Assembly (NCBI RefSeq): GCF_026624755.1
Contig: NZ_JAPMXC010000001.1
Coordinates: forward strand, 1,345,219 to 1,409,218
Length of the DNA stretch: 64,000 nucleotides
Direction: 5' to 3'
Source of the DNA: Robbsia betulipollinis
GTDB lineage: Bacteria; Pseudomonadota; Gammaproteobacteria; Burkholderiales; Burkholderiaceae
Shown here: in pieces, positions 53,571-63,280 of the stretch
Layout of the letters: every line of letters starts with the position of its first letter
Numbering within the stretch: position 1 is the first letter of the stretch
Notes under the pieces: generated by a model
Database searches by the model: none
What the model was told of the DNA's origin: nothing
Seen by the model: the letters and a program-made list of their open reading frames with translations, nothing else
Made by a program: the position numbers and the translations under genes

Positions 53571-56500
53571 ATGAACAGAGAGTTCCCGTTTTGCAAGAAA
53601 AACATCGTGCGGCTTGTCTACGGCGCGTGCATGACGATGAACCTGACAGGTGCGTACGCGGCCTGCACCTCGAGCCCAAGCGCCAACTATGCAGGAACCT
53701 GCGTGGTAGCCTCCGGCGCCACCTTCACGGTACCTAGCGGCATCACCGTGTCAGCGACGGCAAGTAACGCGTCGTCGATCCTGCTGAATTCGGGTGTCAC
53801 CGCGGTGAGCATCAGCAACGCCGGCACGCTTAGCTCTTCGCGGAGCAACGGCGTGTTGGTGAGCGGCGTACTCAGCGGCGCGCTTTCGAACTCCGGCACG
53901 ATCACGGCGGCGACCAACGGGATCGAGGTCACCGGGAGCGGGGCACGCGTCACGGGTGGAATCGCCAACACCGGTGGCATCACGGTCACGGCCTCGTCGG
54001 GCGGTAACTTCGCCGCGGGAATTCAAGTGGCGTCAGGTTCGATCGTGGCCGGAGGGGTCAACAATACCGGCACGATCGCCAGCACGGGAGGCGGGCCGAG
54101 CACCGGCATTACGATCACCAACTCTGTGCTCAATGGCAGTCTCGTGAACGCGGCGGGTGGGACGATCACCGCGCAATACGATCTTGACGTGACAAATGGC
54201 AGCACCATCAACGGAAACATCGTCAACGCAGGTCTGCTCAAAGGTGATCTTACCACTGGCATCGGCATCTATATCAGCACTGTCAATGGCACGGTGGAGA
54301 ACACTGGCACGATCAATTCGCGGGATGGCATCGTTGTCAACAACAGCACGCTCACCGGATCGATCGTCAACTCCGGGACCATATCGTACGACAGCGATTT
54401 CACCAACATTAATTTATCGGCGGTGACCGTCGGCAGCATTCTCAACACCGGCACGTTATTCGGCATAAATGATGTGTACAACATTTATGCCGCCAGCTCG
54501 CATATTGACACCATCGTCAATGCCGGCTCCATTACGGGAGGGAGTGGCTCGGCCGGCATCGATATCGACAGTGGATCGACGATCGGCTCGATTGCCAATA
54601 CCAGCACGGGCATGGTGAACACGTCCAACGGCATCTATGTCGGCGATAGCACGGTCACCGGCAACATCACGAACGCCGGGATCATCGCAGGCACGGGCGG
54701 CAGCGGTATCCAAGTATCTGGCTCCACGTTGTACGGTTTGGTCAACACCGGATCGATTTCCAATGCGAACGGTATCATGCTCGACAGCACTGCGATCGGT
54801 GGCGATGTGGTCAACCAAGGCAGCATAACGGGGTCTGCAGAGGGCCTGCTGTTCGACAGCGGCACCACCGTCGCTGGCAGTCTTGCGAACAGCGGCACGA
54901 TCGTCGGCATGGGCACCGCGGGCATCGCGATCCAGAATGCGACGCTGGCTGGCGAGTTGAGCAATAGCGGCAGCATCACGGGGCAGACGGCGATACTCAT
55001 CGGCGGTAGCGGAGGCACCACGTCGGTAGGCACGCTAAACAATGCCGCCTCCGGCACGATCGCCGGCACCACCGCGGGCATCCAGGTCAACGAGGCGACG
55101 CTGGGCAGTGTCGACAACGCGGGCACGATCTCCGGCGCGCAATACGGTATCCATGTGCAGGACAATGCGGTCACCGGCCCGATCACGAACGGGGCGAGCG
55201 GTGTCATCTCGAGCGCCAACGGCTACGGACTCGACGTAACGGACAGTACGGTCAACGGCAGCATCAAGAACGCAGGTGCGATCACGGGTGGCTACGCGGG
55301 CGTAGCCGTGGATGCCTCGAAAGTCAACGGCGACATCGTCAATACCGGTGTTATCGCCGGTGGGACGACAGGATTGGCGCTTACGCATTCGACATTGGGT
55401 GGCAGGATCGACAATAGCGGCACCATCAGCGGCAACACCGCCATCGACCTATCCAACGCGGGAAGCGTGATCACCGTCGATAATACGGGCGTGTTGAGCG
55501 GCTCGGTATCCCTGGGAAATGGAACCTTGAATCTGAACGGCAGCAGCGCGCAGGTTACGGGCGCGGTCGATGGGACGGACGGGTCCGTCGTCAATGTGAA
55601 CGGCAATTTCACTACTTCGAGTACCTTCGACGTCGGCACGTATGACATCGCCTCGGGCGCAATCCTCGTCGATCTCAACGACATCACCGCCACGCGCGGG
55701 GTGAACAATGCGGGCACGCTGGTGGTGAACGCCGCCCATCCAGTCACCATCACGGGCGACTACACGCAGGCCGCGACGGGCGTCTATGCGATTCAAGCCA
55801 ATAGCCCGATCCTGTACAGCACGCTGACGGTCACGGGAACGGCTACCTTTGCGCCCAATGCGGCCATCAGCGTCAACATCGCCCAGGCAGCGTCGCTGGC
55901 GTTGGGCAGCGTGCTTACCGGGGTGGTCAAGGCAGGCACGCTGGACGCGTCGACGTTCAACGTTAGCGACAACAGCATCCTGTTCAATTTCCAGGGCGTG
56001 GTCGATGGTGGTAATGTCGACCTGAAAGTGGTTCTGGCGCAAACGGTCTACCAGCAAACCTTCGCGAACCAGAATTTCGCCGGCAGCGGCGCGGCCCACA
56101 CGTTCGATTATCTCATCGCGAATGGCGCAGCGGGTGAAATGGGCGGTGCCATCACGGCATTGGGCAAGCTCTCGACAAGCCAGCAGGTGTCGGCAGCGGT
56201 CAAGCAAACCCTGCCGGCCCTGGACGGTACCGTCGCTCAAAGCGTGACCACCACGCTGAATCAGGTCAGCCGCGTGGTGCAAGCGCGTCAGGAAGAAGCC
56301 CCTGGCCTTTTGGCAGGCGATAGCTACCTCTCCGATAAGCATATGTGGGTAAGGCCATTCGGTTCATGGGCGAAGCAAAACGCGGATAACGGCGCATCTG
56401 GCTTCACGTCGAATACGTCCGGCATTGTGATGGGCGCCGATGCCGACGTTTCGCCCCATGACCGGATCGGTGCGGCTTTCGCCTACGCCCACGTTCACGC

Positions 56501-57164
56501 ATCGGCCGATGACAGCGATGCTCCGCAGAGCGCGGCGACCGACACCTACCAGGGCATTCTGTATGGCAGCCACAGCCTGGACGCCGTGACCGATATCCAT
56601 TGGCAGGCCAACGGCGGCTACAACTCCACAGACGCCCGACGCACCATCACGTTCACCGGTACGAACCAGACGGCCACGAGCAGCTTCGGGGGCTGGAACG
56701 CCCATGCAGGCGTGGGCCTGGGAAGACTCTTCGCGATGAGTTCCGCGGTATCCTTCATGCCTTCGGCACGCATTGATTACACCACGGTCAAAAACAGCAG
56801 CTACGAGGAAAGTGGCGCGGGCGCATTGAGCTTGAATGTGAACAGCCAGCGGGCACAGGAACTGGTCTTCGGCGCCGATGCGAAAGTCTCGTACGCGTCT
56901 ACCGATACGTTTTCGGTAACCGCGACCGCGGGCATCGGGTACGACGCATTGGCGAAAAATGCGCTGATCGTGTCGTCTTTCTCGGGCGGCGGTCCGGCCT
57001 TCTCGACCGAGGGCGTGAGTCCTTCGCATATGCTGGGTCGGGGCGGCGCGGGCTTTACCTATCACACCAAAGCGGGCTGGGAGGTGACGGGACGGTATGA
57101 TGCCGAGGTGCGCAGCAAATACACGAACCAAACCGTCTCGCTCAAGCTGCGCAAGTTCTTCTAG
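53571..57164 (+). CDS. autotransporter adhesin (type Va)
   Basis: A 1197-residue secreted protein. After a signal peptide (cleavage near AYA, about residue 30) the passenger (about 32-880) consists of many imperfect 18-25-residue units of the form NTGTI...GIxxxxSTLxGxLxNSG, which should fold into a right-handed beta-helix. The C-terminal part from about residue 925 (WVRPFGSWAKQ) is an autotransporter beta-barrel with FGGWNAHAGVGLGRLF and a final Phe (LKLRKFF), the usual signal for outer-membrane insertion. The likely role is surface adhesion or aggregation. It lies between insertion sequence remnants, which suggests lateral transfer. Confidence 0.9.
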   Translation: MNREFPFCKKNIVRLVYGACMTMNLTGAYAACTSSPSANYAGTCVVASGATFTVPSGITVSATASNASSILLNSGVTAVSISNAGTLSSSRSNGVLVSGVLSGALSNSGTITAATNGIEVTGSGARVTGGIANTGGITVTASSGGNFAAGIQVASGSIVAGGVNNTGTIASTGGGPSTGITITNSVLNGSLVNAAGGTITAQYDLDVTNGSTINGNIVNAGLLKGDLTTGIGIYISTVNGTVENTGTINSRDGIVVNNSTLTGSIVNSGTISYDSDFTNINLSAVTVGSILNTGTLFGINDVYNIYAASSHIDTIVNAGSITGGSGSAGIDIDSGSTIGSIANTSTGMVNTSNGIYVGDSTVTGNITNAGIIAGTGGSGIQVSGSTLYGLVNTGSISNANGIMLDSTAIGGDVVNQGSITGSAEGLLFDSGTTVAGSLANSGTIVGMGTAGIAIQNATLAGELSNSGSITGQTAILIGGSGGTTSVGTLNNAASGTIAGTTAGIQVNEATLGSVDNAGTISGAQYGIHVQDNAVTGPITNGASGVISSANGYGLDVTDSTVNGSIKNAGAITGGYAGVAVDASKVNGDIVNTGVIAGGTTGLALTHSTLGGRIDNSGTISGNTAIDLSNAGSVITVDNTGVLSGSVSLGNGTLNLNGSSAQVTGAVDGTDGSVVNVNGNFTTSSTFDVGTYDIASGAILVDLNDITATRGVNNAGTLVVNAAHPVTITGDYTQAATGVYAIQANSPILYSTLTVTGTATFAPNAAISVNIAQAASLALGSVLTGVVKAGTLDASTFNVSDNSILFNFQGVVDGGNVDLKVVLAQTVYQQTFANQNFAGSGAAHTFDYLIANGAAGEMGGAITALGKLSTSQQVSAAVKQTLPALDGTVAQSVTTTLNQVSRVVQARQEEAPGLLAGDSYLSDKHMWVRPFGSWAKQNADNGASGFTSNTSGIVMGADADVSPHDRIGAAFAYAHVHASADDSDAPQSAATDTYQGILYGSHSLDAVTDIHWQANGGYNSTDARRTITFTGTNQTATSSFGGWNAHAGVGLGRLFAMSSAVSFMPSARIDYTTVKNSSYEESGAGALSLNVNSQRAQELVFGADAKVSYASTDTFSVTATAGIGYDALAKNALIVSSFSGGGPAFSTEGVSPSHMLGRGGAGFTYHTKAGWEVTGRYDAEVRSKYTNQTVSLKLRKFF

Positions 57165-57173
57165 GGGGGATGG

Positions 57174-57740
57174 GCTTTGTTGCACAAATAATCTGAGCCC
57201 GTAATCTAAATCCGATACACGCGCTTGTGATTCCATGCGAATCCCGTCACGTTACGCAAATACAGATAGCGCAGCCCGAAGCCCCAATTCCGGTTGTTAT
57301 CGGTCAAACGCAGCAACCAATCAGCGATCTGCTCGTTCTCGTCGTCGCGTCGCCGTTCGTACCGGTAACATGTCTGGCTCACGCCAAGCGCCTCGCAGGC
57401 AAGCCGAATCGACACCCCTCGGCGTGCCAATGCGTCACGGGCCGTCTCGCGGCAAGTAGATGGCCTCAGTCTTTTTTGGACAGCGCTTCGGCGATGATCT
57501 CTGCCTTGATCTTCTCTTCCACAGACATCTTGCGAAGCCGCGTGTTTTCGGCCTCCAGCTCCTTCATCCGAGCCATCAGCGAGACGTGCATTCCACCCTA
57601 TTTGCCGCGCCAGTTATAGACGGTCGTCGTGCTGATGCCCAACTCTCTGCATATCTCCGGCACCGCCAAGCCCGATTCCGCTCGCTTGAGCGATCCATGA
57701 TCTGGCTGTCCGTGAATTTCGACTTCTTCATCCCGTAGAA
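57174..57740 (-). mobile_element. IS407-like (IS3 family) remnant with an adjoining IS end
   Basis: Minus-strand pieces of orfB (ARRGVSIRLACEALGVSQTC, YRYERRRDDENEQIADWLLR and WNHKRVYRI, 57206-57430) and orfA (KKSKFTDSQIM, from about 57731) match IS407-group elements. orfA is frameshifted and has an in-frame stop before MHVSLMARMKELEAEN. orfB stops just after KRVYRI. The sequence GGGCTTTGTTGCACAAATA at 57172-57190 looks like the terminal repeat of another element (IS5-like), which may have cut this one. Confidence 0.7.
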
Positions 57741-57854
57741 CGCCCTTTGCTGGAATATTCTACTTTCACACCCGCTTACGGCGTGAGGGGATTGCGCGCG
57801 CACTGAGCCCTGAAACGGCGCATGCGCGAGTCTGTCGCGCCCCGGCCTCAATGT

Positions 57855-57985
57855 CTAAACGTTCACGTTCAATTCGCCGGCGACCGCCTCAAGCGTTCGG
57901 CCGCCACGCTGCAGGGCTTTCGAGATTGGCTGCTCCTTGAACTCGACAGAATACGTCGGTTTCGTCTTCAATTCACACCTCTGAG
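57855..57985 (-). mobile_element. fragment of another IS3-type orfA
   Basis: On the minus strand about 38 codons read KTKPTYSVEFKEQPISKALQ, then RGGRTLEAVAGELNVNV and a stop, the N-terminal end of an IS3-type orfA. The usual ATG is TTG here. Nothing else of this element was found next to it. The DNA from 57986 to 58310 shows no recognisable feature. Confidence 0.55.
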
Positions 57986-58310
57986 TTTTCTTCGTAAAAA
58001 TTCAGAGGCGACAACCACTTCGACACTGGGGGACAGGCGCATGGGGCCGGCGGCAAGAACGAGCGAAGCACTGCCAATACCCTGGCTGACCTGTGGGTCG
58101 GGCCGTCCCTTTGACGGAATTGTCGGATGGCTATGCGTCGACCGCAGTACAATGGAATACACGCCAGGCAGCGACCGCCCATCCTTTCCAGTGGGCGTCC
58201 GAAGCGTTGCACCGCGCGCTCTTCAGCAAGGTGAACCGGGCAAATCGTGCATTTGATGAACGTGCCTCCGCATGTTTTCCCGCGTTTTAACGCCAGCGGT
58301 TCTTTGAATC

Positions 58311-60362
58311 ATGCCTACTCGTAATCCCATGGATTCCATGCTTCCGGGCGACCCGATGGCCGAAGCCATCACGGCGTTCGACTGGTCGCGCACGGCGCTG
58401 GGTCCGATGACTTCGTGGCAACCGGCACTGCGCGTCGCGTTGGACATGGTCATGTCGTCCAGATTTCCGACGTGTCTCATGTGGGGGGGCGAGCTGATCG
58501 CCCTCTACAACAACGCGTTCTTGTCGATCCTGGGCTATCGGCAGCGTTCGCTCGGTCAGCCGTTTTCGCTGATCTGGCCCGAGGCATGGGGCGAACTGGC
58601 ACCCATCGTGTCGCGCGCTCTCATCGGCGAAGCCACCTTCGTCGAGGACTTTCCGCTCGACACCACGCGGCACGGTCATCGGGAACACGCCTATTTCACT
58701 TTCTGCCATAGCCCCGTGCGCGACGAGACGGGTGCCATCGTCGGCGTGCTCAATACGGTTGTCGAGACTACGGTCCAGGTCGACGCCCGAAACCGGTTGC
58801 GGGGCTTCGCGACGGACCTTGCGGAACAAGTCCGCGCAGGCATCGAGGACCGCGACCGCATGTGGCAATTGTCGTCTGATCTCATGGTGATCGGCGACCT
58901 CCAAGGAACCATCATCGCGGTCAATCCCGCCTGGACGCAGATGCTTGGCTGGTCGGAAAGCGAGTTACTCGGTCGGTCCTACATCGATTTCCTCCACCCG
59001 GAGGACACCGCCGCCGCGCGGCAGCGGTTTGCGGCGAACGTGCCAAGGGACGGTACCGTGAGCGTGATCAACCGCTACCGCTGCAAGGACGGCGCGTACT
59101 GTTGGATCAGTTGGCGCTCGGTGGTGAGCGAAAGCCGAATCACCGCAGTGGGTCGCGACATCACCGAAAACAAGCGGCACGAGGAGGCGTTACGACAGGC
59201 CGAGGACCATTTGCGCCAAAGCCAGAAAATGGAGGCGGTGGGCCAATTGACCGGTGGTCTGGCGCATGATTTCAACAATCTGCTGGCGGGCATTACCGGC
59301 AGTCTGGAACTCTTGCAGCGCCGCATCGCCGCCCGCCGCTTCGGCGAGCTCGACCGCTACGTCGGCGCGGCGCATCACTCGGCCAAGCGTGCCGCCGCTC
59401 TGACGCATCGTCTGCTGGCGTTCGCCCGCCGGCAGACGCTGGAACCCAAACCGGTACGCGTCGAACAGTTGGTATCGGGCATGGCGGAGCTCATCCGGCG
59501 CACCACCGGCCCACACATCGCCCTCGAGGTCATCGCGACGGCTAGTCCATGGTTGAGCCTGATTGACCCGCATCAGCTGGAGAGCGCGCTGCTCAACTTG
59601 TGCCTCAACGCCTGCGATGCCATGCCCGACGGCGGCTCCTTACGCATCGAGATCGCCAACATGTGGCTCGATGGCCCGCGGACCGACGGGCTCGACATTT
59701 CGCCCGGGCCCTACGTGGTGCTGTCGGTAGAAGATTCGGGCACGGGCATGCCGCCGGAGGTGGTGCGGCGCGCCTTCGATCCGTTTTTCACGACCAAGCC
59801 CCTGGGCATGGGAACCGGCCTGGGGCTCTCGATGATCTACGGCTTCGTCCGGCAGTCCGGCGGCCAGGCCCATATCTATTCGGAAGTGGGCAAGGGAACC
59901 ACGGTTCGCCTGTATCTGCCGCGCTACCTTGGCGAAGCAGCCGAGGAAGAGGAGGTGCCCGCACTCCACGAAATGTTCGCGCCGGCAACCGACAAAACGA
60001 TTCTGCTGATCGACGACGAACCAACGGTGCGGATGCTGATCGCGGATGTGCTCCGCGAACTTGGCTATGCCGTCGCCGAGGCCGCCAACGGCCCGGAAGG
60101 GCTTGCGGTGCTGGACGCCGGCGGCTCGGTGGATCTGCTCATCACCGACGTTGGCCTGCCCGGCGGACTCAACGGCCGTCAGGTCGCCGATGCCGTGCGC
60201 GCGCGGCATGCGCACGTCAAGGTCTTGTTCATCACCGGCTACGTGGAGAATACCGTGCTCAGCGCTGACCATCCGGACGGCAACCTGCACATTCTGAAAA
60301 AGCCCTTCCCGATGGACGACCTGACGCAGCGGGTACGGGTGTTGCTCCACGCGTCTGCCTGA
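58311..60362 (+). CDS. PAS-domain hybrid histidine kinase
   Basis: A 683-residue cytoplasmic sensor kinase. Two PAS-like domains (about 30-165, with LGPMTSWQPALRVALDMVMS; about 190-300, with DLQGTIIAVNPAWTQMLGWS) are followed by a HisKA domain with the phospho-His at about residue 319 (GGLAHDFNNLLAGI). The ATPase domain has NLCLNACDAMPDGG, EDSGTGMPPEV and GTGLGLSMIYGFV. A C-terminal receiver follows, with the acidic pair in LIDDEPTV and the phosphoacceptor Asp at about 613 (LITDVGLPGG). No transmembrane helix is seen. It sits between insertion sequence fragments, so it may be island cargo. The signal and target are unknown. Confidence 0.9.
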   Translation: MPTRNPMDSMLPGDPMAEAITAFDWSRTALGPMTSWQPALRVALDMVMSSRFPTCLMWGGELIALYNNAFLSILGYRQRSLGQPFSLIWPEAWGELAPIVSRALIGEATFVEDFPLDTTRHGHREHAYFTFCHSPVRDETGAIVGVLNTVVETTVQVDARNRLRGFATDLAEQVRAGIEDRDRMWQLSSDLMVIGDLQGTIIAVNPAWTQMLGWSESELLGRSYIDFLHPEDTAAARQRFAANVPRDGTVSVINRYRCKDGAYCWISWRSVVSESRITAVGRDITENKRHEEALRQAEDHLRQSQKMEAVGQLTGGLAHDFNNLLAGITGSLELLQRRIAARRFGELDRYVGAAHHSAKRAAALTHRLLAFARRQTLEPKPVRVEQLVSGMAELIRRTTGPHIALEVIATASPWLSLIDPHQLESALLNLCLNACDAMPDGGSLRIEIANMWLDGPRTDGLDISPGPYVVLSVEDSGTGMPPEVVRRAFDPFFTTKPLGMGTGLGLSMIYGFVRQSGGQAHIYSEVGKGTTVRLYLPRYLGEAAEEEEVPALHEMFAPATDKTILLIDDEPTVRMLIADVLRELGYAVAEAANGPEGLAVLDAGGSVDLLITDVGLPGGLNGRQVADAVRARHAHVKVLFITGYVENTVLSADHPDGNLHILKKPFPMDDLTQRVRVLLHASA

Positions 60363-60384
60363 CAGTATGTGCGAGCAGCGCGCT

Positions 60385-60545
60385 TTACTGAACCGGCCAG
60401 AGTTTGATAGACACCGACAAGCCGTTCAACGCACCGCGCCACTCAAACTCCCCAGGCGACAGGTTGCTCACGAAGCCGTGTCGGCGATTGGGTTGCAGAA
60501 CCTTTCAATGTAATCGAACACGTGCGTGGTTGCCATCGCCCCGGC
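60385..60545 (-). mobile_element. 3' end of an IS3-type transposase gene
   Basis: The minus strand reads THVFDYIERFCNPIADTAS, a degraded form of the usual IS3 orfB end (VFDYIERFYNRxRRHSAIGY). It is followed by a sequence (TTACTGAACCGGCCAGAG on the plus strand at about 60385-60402) that looks like a terminal repeat. Only the tail of the element remains. Confidence 0.6.
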
Positions 60546-60562
60546 TGGATGGATTCGCCGTT

Positions 60563-61480
60563 TTATCCGTTTCCCTGCGCATGGTGCTTGGCGTAGCGGA
60601 CGATTTCCGCGTGCGTCGCGAACCAGGCGCCGCGTTCGCGCGCATAGCGGATGATCTCTTCCATGATCCAGATACGCGAACGCGCCGAGATGATGTGAGG
60701 ATGCATCGTCAACTGGAACAGACCGCCGTCTTCCAGTGCACCGTCCAGCTCCGCGCGGAAGATCTCGAACACGTCGCGCGGCGGCGTGTAAGGTCGCAGC
60801 GACTGGAAGCGATTCATCGAGAAGTACACCGCGTCGTCGCGAATCCATTCGACCGGCAGTTCGACCACGCTGGTCGGCTCGCCGTCGAGCAGCAGCTCGT
60901 AACAGTCTTCGTCGGCCATGAGCGACGAGTCGTATTCGAGACCCATTTCCACGGCGATGCGCAGCGTATGCGGGCTGAAATCCCATGACGGCGTGCGCAT
61001 GCCCACAGGCCGCACGCCGGTGATCCCGGTCAAGGCGTCGGACGCCCGCAGCATCAGGTCTTTCTCGGCCTCATAGGACAGCACCGAGTTGAGTTCGTGA
61101 ATCCAGCCGTGCAGACCGATTTCGTGGCCGCTTTCCACCAGCCGCTTCTGCTCCTCGGGATACAGCAGGGCCGACACCGCGGGCACGTAGAAACTGGCCG
61201 ACACGTCGTACTTCTGCAATATCCTTTCGATACGGGGAATGCCGACCCGATTGCCGTATTGGCCCCAGCTCATGCGCCCGTACGATTTTCCGCCGTCGCG
61301 CAGTTCGTTCGTCTCGTGATCGCTGTCGAACGAGAGCGCCACGGCGCACGGCGCATCGCCAGGCCAGCGGTTCGGGCGCAACGATGCGCCGGCACGCACG
61401 TGGTCCACCGTCTTGCGCCACTGCGCTTCCGGCCATTGCCACGGCTCGAGGGGGCTCTGCGGATTCGCTACGTCGTTCAT
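60563..61480 (-). CDS. polysaccharide deacetylase-family hydrolase
   Basis: A 305-residue metal-dependent deacetylase or amidase with a NodB-type fold: the catalytic and metal Asp pair in ALSFDSDHETNE, metal His residues in SGHEIGLHGWIHE, and the RTPSWDFSPHTL motif. The closest family by eye is the PuuE-like/allantoinase or peptidoglycan-deacetylase-like group, which acts on small amides in the cytoplasm. The frame is open upstream, but the ATG at 61480 (NDVANPQSP) gives a normal N-terminus 24 bp after the SDR gene. It is the last gene of a minus-strand operon with an SDR, a KPR-like enzyme and an MFS transporter. Confidence 0.85.
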   Translation of the reverse strand: MNDVANPQSPLEPWQWPEAQWRKTVDHVRAGASLRPNRWPGDAPCAVALSFDSDHETNELRDGGKSYGRMSWGQYGNRVGIPRIERILQKYDVSASFYVPAVSALLYPEEQKRLVESGHEIGLHGWIHELNSVLSYEAEKDLMLRASDALTGITGVRPVGMRTPSWDFSPHTLRIAVEMGLEYDSSLMADEDCYELLLDGEPTSVVELPVEWIRDDAVYFSMNRFQSLRPYTPPRDVFEIFRAELDGALEDGGLFQLTMHPHIISARSRIWIMEEIIRYARERGAWFATHAEIVRYAKHHAQGNG

Positions 61481-61503
61481 GTTCGATGCTCCTGGAGTGC
61501 GAT

Positions 61504-62256
61504 TTATTTTCCGCCGTCGACGGAGATGATCTGGCCGTTCACGAAGGCGGCCAGCGGAGAAGCCAGCCATACGACGGCATGGGCGATGTCTTCGGGCGTG
61601 CCGAGACGGCCCAGTGCGATGCTGCGCATGAACGCGGCCTGTTTCTCCGGACCCATCGCATGCCATTGCGCCTCGGTCGCGGCGTTCGTGCGCACGAAGC
61701 CGGGCGCGACCGAATTCACGCGAACGCCGAACGGTCCGAGTTCATGCGCCAGTTGACGCGTGAGTCCGAGTACCGCGTGCTTCGACGCGCAATAGGCTTG
61801 CACGCCGGTGAGCGACGCCTGCAGCGCGGCGCCGGAACTGATGTTGACGATCGCCGCCTTGCCCTTGCGCTTCATCCCGGGCGCGACCGCGCGGCTCACC
61901 GCGAACACGGTCCCCAAATTGACCGCGAGAATGCCGTCCCATTCGTCGTCGCCGACCTCCTCGATGGGCTTGTGCGCGTGTCCCAGCACACCGCCGGCGT
62001 TGTTCACGAGCACGTCCACGTTGCCGGCGCTCGCCCGCTCGATCGACGCGATCCATTCGCCTGCAGCGTCGCGTCGGATAAGATCGACCGCGCTCGTCGC
62101 GATGCCTTGCCGGGTCAGCGGCGCCAGCGCCTCCCGATCGACATCGGTGGCGAACACCGATGCGCCCAATGCGTGAAACTGCAAGGCGATCGCTTGACCG
62201 AAGCCGCTGCCCGCGCCGGTCACGGCCACGACCTGACCGTCGAAGGAAATGTCCAT
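61504..62256 (-). CDS. short-chain dehydrogenase/reductase
   Basis: A 250-residue classical SDR. The cofactor loop is TGAGSGFGQA (about residues 13-22), with NNAG at about 88, the catalytic Ser in NISSGAALQ and Tyr-X-X-X-Lys in YCASK (about 155-159). The Asp in ATDVDRE after the second strand points to NAD(H). It would oxidise an alcohol or reduce a ketone in the cytoplasm. It lies 2 bp after the KPR-like gene, so the operon is tight. Confidence 0.9.
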   Translation of the reverse strand: MDISFDGQVVAVTGAGSGFGQAIALQFHALGASVFATDVDREALAPLTRQGIATSAVDLIRRDAAGEWIASIERASAGNVDVLVNNAGGVLGHAHKPIEEVGDDEWDGILAVNLGTVFAVSRAVAPGMKRKGKAAIVNISSGAALQASLTGVQAYCASKHAVLGLTRQLAHELGPFGVRVNSVAPGFVRTNAATEAQWHAMGPEKQAAFMRSIALGRLGTPEDIAHAVVWLASPLAAFVNGQIISVDGGK

Positions 62257-62258
62257 GT

Positions 62259-63272
62259 TTAGAGCAGTGCCAGAAGATTGTCGTCGGACAGGGGACGGCG
62301 GCCGTCCTCGATCTCGTGAATGAGGTGTTGCAGCGCGCCGAGCGTGGGCGTCGCGATGCGATGCACCGCGCCGATGCGCACGACTTCGCCCACCTGCATG
62401 TCCACTTCGGTCTTGCGTTTGCGCACCGCGAGATCGCGCCAGATGCCCGAGTGGGTTTTTGCGTTCGGCCGGTTGAACGCCACCATCGCGTCGACCGTGG
62501 CTTGCAGCTGTTCATCGCTCGCCTGCGTCTCGAACGCGGCCGGATCGAACCCGTTGAAGCCCTGCGGCGTGATGCGTTCGGCTTGCGCGACGCGCATCAC
62601 TTCGCTGCCGATGCGCTTCCACAGGGGCAACAGTTCCGGGCGCGCGAGGCAGTCCGCGATGCCGAGGTTGCCGATGGCCTGCGCGTGCAACAGCGCGCCA
62701 TAGCCCAGCTTGCCCCACAGGAAGGACCAGATGTCGGCGGTCGCGATCGCGTCCGGCTCGAAGTGGCGCATGTCGGCGAGCAGTCGTTCGAGTCGTGGCG
62801 TTTGTTTGCCATCGATCTCGCCGAGCACGACGGCGCCGCGATTGCCGTACAGAATCTCGCCCGGGCCATGCCAGTCCGCGCCGAAGTTGACGAACGCGCC
62901 GACCGTGCGCGCGACGCCCACCGTCTCGGCGATATAGCGCTCGCACAGACCGTTTTGCAGCGACAGCACATAACCGTCGTCGGCCAGGAAGGGCAGGAGT
63001 GTTTCGCAGGCGCCGACGGTATGTTGCGCTTTCACGCACAGAAAGATGCGGGAGTATCGGCCGGTCAGTTCTTCGGGCGTGAAGGCCGGCGCCGTCATCG
63101 TGAATGCGTCGACGGGCCCCGTTATCGCGAGTCCTTGCAACGGCGTGCGGATCGCTTCGACGTGATCGGTCACGACATCGACGAAGGTGACGTCGTAGCC
63201 GGCCCGCTTCAGGTAGGCGCCGATGGTGCCGCCGATCGCGCCGGCGCCCCAGATCAGGATATCTTTGGTCAT
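62259..63272 (-). CDS. ketopantoate reductase-family (PanE/ApbA-like) oxidoreductase
   Basis: A 337-residue NAD(P)-binding enzyme. The N-terminal Rossmann motif is IWGAGAIGGTIGAYLKRAGY, followed by FLCVKAQHT (the conserved Lys) and LSLQNGL. The C-terminal helical domain has the active-site Lys in FLWGKLGYGALLHAQAIGNL. Catabolic operons often carry PanE-like proteins that reduce 2-keto acids other than ketopantoate, and the neighbours here (SDR, deacetylase, MFS) favour that reading over pantothenate synthesis. The start is ATG 63272, 8 bp after the MFS gene. Confidence 0.85.
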   Translation of the reverse strand: MTKDILIWGAGAIGGTIGAYLKRAGYDVTFVDVVTDHVEAIRTPLQGLAITGPVDAFTMTAPAFTPEELTGRYSRIFLCVKAQHTVGACETLLPFLADDGYVLSLQNGLCERYIAETVGVARTVGAFVNFGADWHGPGEILYGNRGAVVLGEIDGKQTPRLERLLADMRHFEPDAIATADIWSFLWGKLGYGALLHAQAIGNLGIADCLARPELLPLWKRIGSEVMRVAQAERITPQGFNGFDPAAFETQASDEQLQATVDAMVAFNRPNAKTHSGIWRDLAVRKRKTEVDMQVGEVVRIGAVHRIATPTLGALQHLIHEIEDGRRPLSDDNLLALL

Positions 63273-63280
63273 GCAGTCCT

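Noticed and set aside
53571-56000. The repeated pattern of the autotransporter passenger as a CRISPR or tandem DNA repeat
   Set aside because: The repetition is at the protein level with strongly varied codons and unit lengths; there are no constant DNA repeats with unique spacers.
57986-58310. Possible gene or insertion sequence fragment just before the hybrid kinase
   Set aside because: Open frames exist on both strands, but none gave a recognisable family; no claim is made.
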